Positions 37,968 through 45,000 of a stretch of DNA of 45,000 nucleotides are shown here, piece after piece (within the stretch, counting starts at the first letter, position 1; every line of letters begins with the position of its first letter). A program made the position numbers and the translations under genes. The notes under the pieces were generated by a model. That model was not told where the DNA came from, searched no databases, and saw nothing but the letters and a program-made list of their open reading frames with translations. This DNA is from Neocallimastix lanati (nom. inval.) (Eukaryota; Neocallimastigomycota; Neocallimastigomycetes; Neocallimastigales; Neocallimastigaceae): NCBI GenBank assembly GCA_016946835.1, contig JACVTC010000016.1:862501-907500 (forward strand). The letters run 5' to 3'.

Positions 37968-38072
37968 TTAACTATTTAACTATTAATATTATTTAACTAT
38001 TAATATTATTTAACTATTAATATTATTTAACTATTAATATTATTTAACTATTAATATTATTTAACTATTAAT
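37968..38072. repeat. 17-bp tandem repeat, about six units
   Basis: The unit ATTTAACTATTAATATT is repeated head to tail with essentially no divergence. Confidence 0.93.
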
Positions 38073-38162
38073 AATTAATATATATAAATATTAAATATAA
38101 ATAAATAATTAAAGATAAAACAAATGTTGTTTTTTTTTTAATTTATATATATAACTTGATTT

Positions 38163-38164
<2 letters not shown>

Positions 38165-38198
<34 letters not shown>

Positions 38199-38302
38199 AA
38201 ATAAATAATAAATAAATAAATAATAAATAAATAATAAATAAATAAATAATAAATAAATAAATAAATAATAAATAAATAAATAATAAATAATAAATAATAA
38301 AT
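38165..38302. repeat. Mixed AAAT/AAATAAT microsatellite
   Basis: Alternating tetramer AAAT and heptamer AAATAAT units, apparently an early or interconverting state of the 7-bp satellite. Confidence 0.9.
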
Positions 38303-38758
38303 ATATAGATTTTTTTATTTATTCATTTAAATATATATATATTTTAATAGAACCTTGGCATTTCATTATTTTTTATTGTCATTTAATATAAAGTTTTATT
38401 TATATAACATATAATGTAAATATATTCATTATTTTAATTATGAAATTTGTTTGTTATTGCTGATTGATTGATTGCTGTATCTTTTAACTTTTTTTTTTTT
38501 ATTCATTCAATTCATATCCCTTGCCATTTGCCATTTGCCGTTTTCGTGGCCATTCTTTCCTTTTTAAATTGAGATTAAATTTAATAATTTCTATTATTTC
38601 TATTATTTTATTAAGAAATTTTTTAATTTTTTTTGTTAACATCTATACTTTAAATATTTAATAGTTAACTATTCGATTTCTTCCGTCTTTTTTTTAATAT
38701 TATATAATAATTATAATTTTTATTATTTTATATTATTATTATTTATACATCATTCTTT

Positions 38759-38842
38759 TAAATTACTATCTATTTATTCCCATAATTTAATTTTGTATTT
38801 AAATTACTATCTATTTATTCCCAAAATTTAATTTTGTATTAA
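38759..38842. repeat. ~41-bp tandem duplication
   Basis: AAATTACTATCTATTTATTC followed by CCATAATTTAATTTTGTATT is repeated once with a single change (CCA[T/A]AA). Confidence 0.9.
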
Positions 38843-38928
38843 ATATTTAAGAGTTTCATTAAGAAAATGAATATCTATACTATTAAAGTTATATTAATAA
38901 TTGAATTATGAATAATAAATATATAAAT

Positions 38929-39275
38929 AAATAAATAATAAATAATAAATAATAAATAATAAATAATAAATAATAAATAATAAATAATAAATAATAAATA
39001 ATAAATAATAAATAATAAATAATAAATAATAAATAATAAATAATAAATAATAAATAATAAATAATAAATAATAAATAATAAATAATAAATAATAAATAAT
39101 AAATAGTAAATAATAAATAATAAATAATAAATAATAAATAATAAATAATAAATAATAAATAATAAATAATAAATAATAAATAATAAATAACAAATAATAA
39201 ATAATAAATAATAAATAGTAAATAATAAATAATAAATAATAAATAATAAACTATAATAGATAAATAATAAATAAT
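38929..39275. repeat. AAATAAT 7-bp satellite, locus B
   Basis: About 340 bp of nearly perfect AAATAAT units with rare AAATAGT and AACAAAT variants. On the minus strand the 21-bp superperiod yields the repeated peptide YYLLFII, an artefact. Confidence 0.96.
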
Positions 39276-40102
39276 AGTAGTTGAGCAATGTAGAATATTT
39301 AGAATATATTAATATAGATACATTTCTATTGATAAATATATTGTATATTAGTTATAAATATAAGCAATATATTTTATTCAGAACACATATAAAATATATT
39401 AAATAATATATAGTAAACTAATTTATTTTTTATTCCTTTTGTGTTTTTTTTTTTTTATTTTTTTTTTTTTTATTATTTAAATTTAATTTCGATATTTATA
39501 GTTATATTGTAAATATTACTATATTTAATTATCTCTAAATATTTAAATATCTCCATATTTAAATCTCTTTCTGTATATCTTTGTATCTTTTAAATGTATT
39601 AACTATATTTCAATATTTAAATATATCTTCATCTTTCTATAAATGCATTTCAATATTTAAATATCTATCTAAATGTTTTATATATTCTATATTTTATATA
39701 TCTCTTTATACATATTTCTATATTTCTTCATTTCTATATTTAATATTCAAAATTGAAAATTTAATATTTATATTTATATTTATATACTTAATTTATTTTA
39801 TATTTAATTATCTTTATATATATTTCCATATTTATCTATTAATGTATATTTTCATATTTAATATTTAAAAATCTTTTTATATATTTATATATTTCAATCT
39901 TTTATAATTTATTTTTTCTTATTTTTTTATTATCTTAAGATTAAAAACTATTTCTGTATACAATAAATATTATTCTAACCAATGAATAGAAAGAAATCAA
40001 CTAATTAACAAAATGTATACAATCTAATTTTTTTTTATTTTACTTTTAAAAATTATATTTAATAAATTATTTTTTTTTTGGAAATTTATTAAATTAAATC
40101 TA

Positions 40103-40103
<1 letters not shown>

Positions 40104-40151
<48 letters not shown>

Positions 40152-40288
40152 AAATAATAAATAAATAATAAATAAATAAATAAAATAAATAATTAATTAA
40201 TAAATAAATAAAATAAATAAATAAAATAAAAAATAAATAAATAATAAATAAATAAATAAATAAAATATAATAAATAATAAATAAATGA
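40104..40288. repeat. AAAT-rich microsatellite
   Basis: AAAT tetramers with AAATAAT and AAAAT interspersions, followed at 40323-40350 by a T-run. Confidence 0.92.
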
Positions 40289-41664
40289 AGTTTAAATTTT
40301 GTCAAATAATTCAAAGAGAATGTTTTTTTTTTTTTTTTTTTTTTTTTTTTTGGTATAATTAAAGTTAAATTATCATTGGTGAAATTTTAAATTTATTCAA
40401 AATGTATTACCAAATTTTTAATAATAAATATTCAATAATATAAATAAATAAATAAATATATTTATATATATTTATTAGATGAAATATTAATATTATAAAT
40501 AGGAGAGTATATTTTTAAAATATATATAATATATAATATATAAATATAAATGATACTGAGTTAAAAAATAACACATCAAAGTATTACTTTTTAATTATAA
40601 AATATAACTATTTCATTAATATCTATTTATATATAAAAATATTAACTATTTCATTAAAAATAACTAGTAATAATTATATAATATTTTAGTTTAAAAAAAA
40701 AAAAAATAAAACTTATAGTAATGATTAAAATTTCATTTTCATTTAAAATAAAAATAAAGCAATTTAAATTTATTATTTAAGGATTTTTTTTTTTATTTTA
40801 TTTAGTCATAATTGTCAAGTGCATGCCATTGTTTAAAAAAATATTTATTAATATATATTATTTTATAATTATAATTATAATTACTAATTATTTTTTTTTA
40901 TAAATAGAAGACTAATGATACTTTTTTAATAAAATAAAATATAAAATAATTGCCTTTATATTCTTTTATATAAATAATATTTTTTAATTATTATTTTTAT
41001 TTTCTTATTCTTTTAATGTGAGATTTTAATAATATTAAAAAATAAAATAAAATAGAATAAAAAATATTAAAAATTAAAATAAAATAAAACAAACAAAAAA
41101 AAAAAAAACAAAAAAAAAAATAAAATTTCAAATATATATTATAAACAAAAAAAAGTCTATATTATTTTAATTAAAACTAAAAAACGAATTTTTAATACTA
41201 GTGATATAGTATTTATTAATATATATGTATAATTTTCTATTATAATTATTCAACATTATAAGTTTCAGAGACATATTTAAATAATTCATAATATCATTAA
41301 TTTTTTTAATATCTTTATTTTCTTAATATGAGAAAAAATTAATAAAGAATGATTTATTAAAACAAACAAACAAACAAACAAAAAAAAAAAGACTATATCA
41401 ATTATCAATTTAAATTTTATTTTATGAATTTTACTTTTATTTCAATATAAAAGAAAGTTTTTTTTTTTTTTTTTATTATAAGTTGCACATTTATATAGAG
41501 TATAAAAATATTTTATTTTCTTTTATTTATTATTTATCTTAAAAGAGAGAAAATCGAAAAATAAATAAATTAATATCTTTAAAAGTATCATGTAATTAAA
41601 AATGAATTTGAAAATATGTTTTCTCCATGTGTCTTTCAATTTAAATATAATTATTAAAAAATTT

Positions 41665-41702
<38 letters not shown>

Positions 41703-42915
41703 TTTAGTGAATTTCTATAAAAAGAATGAAAGATTATTGGTTAAAATTTATCAGTTAATTATAAATTAAATGTATGTAATAGATAAATCAAGTATATCAA
41801 TAATTAAATAGTTATTTTTATATGTATATAATAAATAAATAAATAAATAAATAGATAAATAAATAAATAAATAATTTAAAGTGATAAACTTTTTATAATT
41901 CATTATTAAGAGTATAATAAATAAAATCATTAATTATATCATCAATAATGTCTTTTCATATGAATTTTTATTAAAGAAAAGGAAAAAAAATATACATATG
42001 AATATTACAATGAATGCTTTTTTTTTTTTTTTTTTTTAGTTTTTAATAACAATCTATAATGAAATAATTTAAATAAAAATTGTCTTAACTCTTAAGAATA
42101 TTTTAATTCTTCATTTATATCATTTTTTATATAATAAAAAAATTTGTAAATTTTTCTTTTTAATAAAATTTGGTGGTTAATACATTGTTGAATTTGATAT
42201 TCTATTATAATATCAGATTACTATTATTAAATAGTTAATAAACATACCATCATTGAGTATAAATAATTACGTATTTATATATTTATATAGATAATTTAAA
42301 GTAATTTAAAATATAATACTTCAAATCTTTTATACAAAATTATAATTTATTATTAGTACTGTTATAGTATTAAATATTTAATAATAAAAATATTGATAAT
42401 TATAATTATTATTACATTAACTAAATAAAAAAGAGTTAAAAAAAAAATAAATAATCCAAAATAGTTCAAATGTAGTAATAAAGGTAAAAATAAAAAAAAA
42501 AAAATAATCTTTAATAAGTTAATAAGACAATCTTATATAAATTATTTCATTATAGCAAATTAAGAATAAATGATGAAAATTGAATAATTAGAGTATTTAA
42601 TCATTATAGATATTATTTATTTTTAAATATGTCTGAGAATTTGAGATTTAAAAATTTTATGATTCAATTCTTCATTATCTATTAATTATTATTAATTATT
42701 ATTATTATTATTATTTCTTTATTTATTTTATAATTATTTACCTTTTAAATTTTTTTTTTTTTTTTTTTTAAAAACTTTACGTTTATTTTATTATTTTATT
42801 TTTAAAGTTTTAGTTAATTGATTTATATAAGGTCTAATAATTAAATCATAAACCATAAAATATAATCAATATGCTTTGTAATAAATACTAAACACAATAT
42901 CATAATAATTGGATA

Positions 42916-43275
42916 ATTAAATAATAAATAATAAATAATAAATAATAAATAATAAATAATAAATAATAAATAATAAATAATAAATAATAAATAATAAATA
43001 ATAAATTAATAAATAATAAATAATAAATAATAAATAATAAATAATAAATAATAAATAATTAAATAATAAATAATAAATAATAAATAATAAATAGTAAATA
43101 ATAAAAAAAGTATTTATTAATAAATAATTAAATAATAAATAATAAATAATAAATAATTAAATAATAATTAATAATAAATAATAAATAATAAATAATAAAT
43201 AATAAAAAAAGTATTTATTAATAAATAATTAAATAATAAATAATAAATAATATATAATAAATAATAAATAAATAA
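42916..43275. repeat. AAATAAT 7-bp satellite, locus C, with ~102-bp higher-order duplication
   Basis: About 350 bp of AAATAAT units. The interruption AAAAAAAGTATTTATTAATA followed by AATAATT occurs twice, at about 43105 and 43207, giving a higher-order period of about 102 bp. Confidence 0.93.
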
Positions 43276-44297
43276 TTAATTAAATAATTAAAAATTTTCA
43301 TTTTTAATATTTAATATTTAATAAAAAATAAAAAGATAAAAAAAATTTTTTTTGTGGAATATTAAGTAAAAATAATAATAATTAAAGTTTATAATTAGTA
43401 TTTTTTTTTTATGATTTTTAATACTAATAATTTTTTCTTAAATAGTAATTATCATCTTAATAAATTCAATTTAAATTTTGAATATTTTTTTTTTATTAAA
43501 GAAAATTTTAATATATATTAGTATATATTTTTACATATATTATAATAAACTATATTAATTACTAATAAATTTAACATTTACTATTTCTATATATTTATTT
43601 ATATTTATTTATATATTTATATATATACATTTGTATTACATTATTATAGAGAATTTCTAAATTGAATTAAATTGAATTTAATTCAATTTATTACTTTATA
43701 TATGTGCAAATTGATAATTTTAGATTAATTTAGTTTAATGTATACAAAATTCTTATTTGATTTAAATAAATTAATTAAATTATTTATATTTCAGTTTAAA
43801 GATAATATATTATGTACATATAAGTTAATTGATTTAAGTGTTGAAGTAAAATGAAAAACTCACTTTTGAAATCTCTATTCAATATATACGAGTAAACTGT
43901 AATATATATACTTTTCTATTGTGAATATAATTTTTTAATTACCAAAAATAATATAAAAAGATAAAAAAAAGATTTTGAAATTAAAATAAAAACATTTTTT
44001 TTTTAAAACTTTCATTTATTTATTTATATTATTTTTAATTTTAAATTATTCATTTTATTCATTAATTCTTTCATAAAATAAAAGTTTTTAATTACTAATC
44101 GAGGAAGACTTGTAAAGGACTTATTATTAAATATAAAGAGATAAGAGAAAAAAAATAAAAATTATCAAATAAACTTATTTTATATAAAATAAAAGTAAAT
44201 ATATATTTCTATTTCTTTATAAAAGTTATAAAATTGTATGTAAGATATGTGAAAGTGTAATTGGAAAGAAAAAAAAAAGAATAGAAATAGAATGTGT

Positions 44298-44334
<37 letters not shown>

Positions 44335-44753
44335 TTTTTAAAAAGATCGAAAAAATGAAAAAAAAAAAAAAAATAGTTAAAATTTTTAAGAATTTATCGC
44401 TTTTTTGAAATAAATAACTAAAAATATGATAGGAAAAAAAAAAGAAGTTTTTTTTTTATAATAAAAATTAGTAAAATAATAAATAAAATTAAAAAAAAAA
44501 TTTAATAATGAGACAAATGATATTTATTAAAAGTTAAGAAAAAAAGCATATTATATATAATGACACATTAGAGTATAGCAATTAAAAAATAAATATTGTT
44601 ATATTATTATATAAAAATATATATATATATATATATATTTTTTTTTTGATTTTATATTAAATTTATTGAAAAATATTGTAAAAAAAAAAATAATTTGATA
44701 ATATATATTAATATATTTTTATACTTATATAAATTTTAAAAGTAGAGGAAAAA

Positions 44754-45000
44754 ATGTATATAAAATCTTTTATTCTTTTAGTTTTAGCTACTTTGGCTTT
44801 TGCTCTTCCTGAAGATGAAGTAAAGGTTGACCATCCAGATGTTGATATTGAAAAAATTGATAATAGAATTGAATTTATTACAAACTTCCAACATCAACCA
44901 GTAAATAATAAAGAAGGAGGTACAATTACAATTACCTACAGTCCACCAACAAAAGATGCTGAAAAGGCTAAAGAATTAGTAAAATCTTTCAGTATTGCTA
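44754..45000 (+). CDS. Secreted protein of unknown function, N-terminal part (truncated by window)
   Basis: The ATG at 44754 opens a frame that stays open to the window end (82 complete codons). The first ~17 residues, MYIKSFILLVLATLAFA, form a clear signal peptide (basic n-region, Leu/Ile core, small residues at -3/-1), followed by LPEDEVKVDHPDVD. The mature start is acidic and then contains GGTITITYSPPTKDAEKAKE. A Pro in TYSPPT followed by a charged helix-like stretch gives no family I can name. Codon use is like the other host genes and unlike the spacer. It could be a secreted or ER/vesicular lumen protein. The rest lies beyond the window. Confidence 0.8.
   Translation, partial: MYIKSFILLVLATLAFALPEDEVKVDHPDVDIEKIDNRIEFITNFQHQPVNNKEGGTITITYSPPTKDAEKAKELVKSFSIA

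Noticed and set aside
38929-39275. CRISPR-like regular array
   Set aside because: Head-to-tail 7-bp units without unique spacers in a eukaryotic genome; a simple satellite.
38875-39288. 137-codon YYLLFII repeat protein
   Set aside because: Pure translation of the 7-bp satellite with a 21-bp superperiod.

Overview
The window looks like nuclear DNA of an anaerobic gut fungus (Neocallimastigomycota). This is inferred from the extreme A+T content of introns and intergenic DNA, the abundance of homopolymer and short A/T microsatellites, the small GT-AG introns, and a fungal-type gene set (an exomer ChAPs protein, a fungal ELO elongase, a BCD1/HIT zinc-finger protein). Species cannot be read from the sequence. 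Genes stand out as islands of normal codon composition in a desert of A/T repeats. Nothing prokaryotic (operons, CRISPR) is present, and I recognise no tRNA or rRNA.

Layout. 1-560: decayed LINE reverse transcriptase (minus). 1371-1919: two-exon ribosomal protein eL34 gene (minus). 3307-7846: 13 recognisable coding exons of a Chs5p-Arf1p-binding protein (ChAPs/exomer cargo adaptor, minus); its first coding exon is not located. 11382-13750: five-exon BCD1-type zf-HIT snoRNP assembly factor (plus). 14981-16320: possible DNA-transposon debris, including a coding-looking fragment, recurring GTTGCATTT motifs and a strong foldback. 16651-18797: two abutting LINE 3' ends (minus), the second with a 503-codon open frame and a chimeric 5' junction. 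18948-19125: coding-looking remnant. 19989-21886: five-exon very-long-chain fatty-acid elongase (minus). 24467-29689: five-exon, 513-residue protein with a divergent SAM-methyltransferase-like C-terminal half (minus). 30660-34690: heavily decayed Ty1/copia retrotransposon (minus). 34700-44750: essentially gene-free repeat-rich DNA. 44754-end: start of a secreted-protein gene (plus), cut by the window edge.

The host genes are unrelated housekeeping functions (ribosome, snoRNP biogenesis, exomer traffic, lipid elongation, possible lipid methylation). Two of them touch membrane lipids and one touches chitin-synthase-type traffic, but the sequence shows no sign of co-regulation.

I do not find a convincing new biological system. 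The most unusual signals are: A/T homopolymers apparently expanded inside old coding DNA of the copia element; a mosaic LINE copy; an eL34 without the usual zinc-binding cysteine pairs; a 7-bp satellite recurring at several loci; a ChAPs gene with a large acidic insert and a ~0.35 kb A-run plus pentamer array in one intron; and a methyltransferase-like protein with an unusual N-terminal half.
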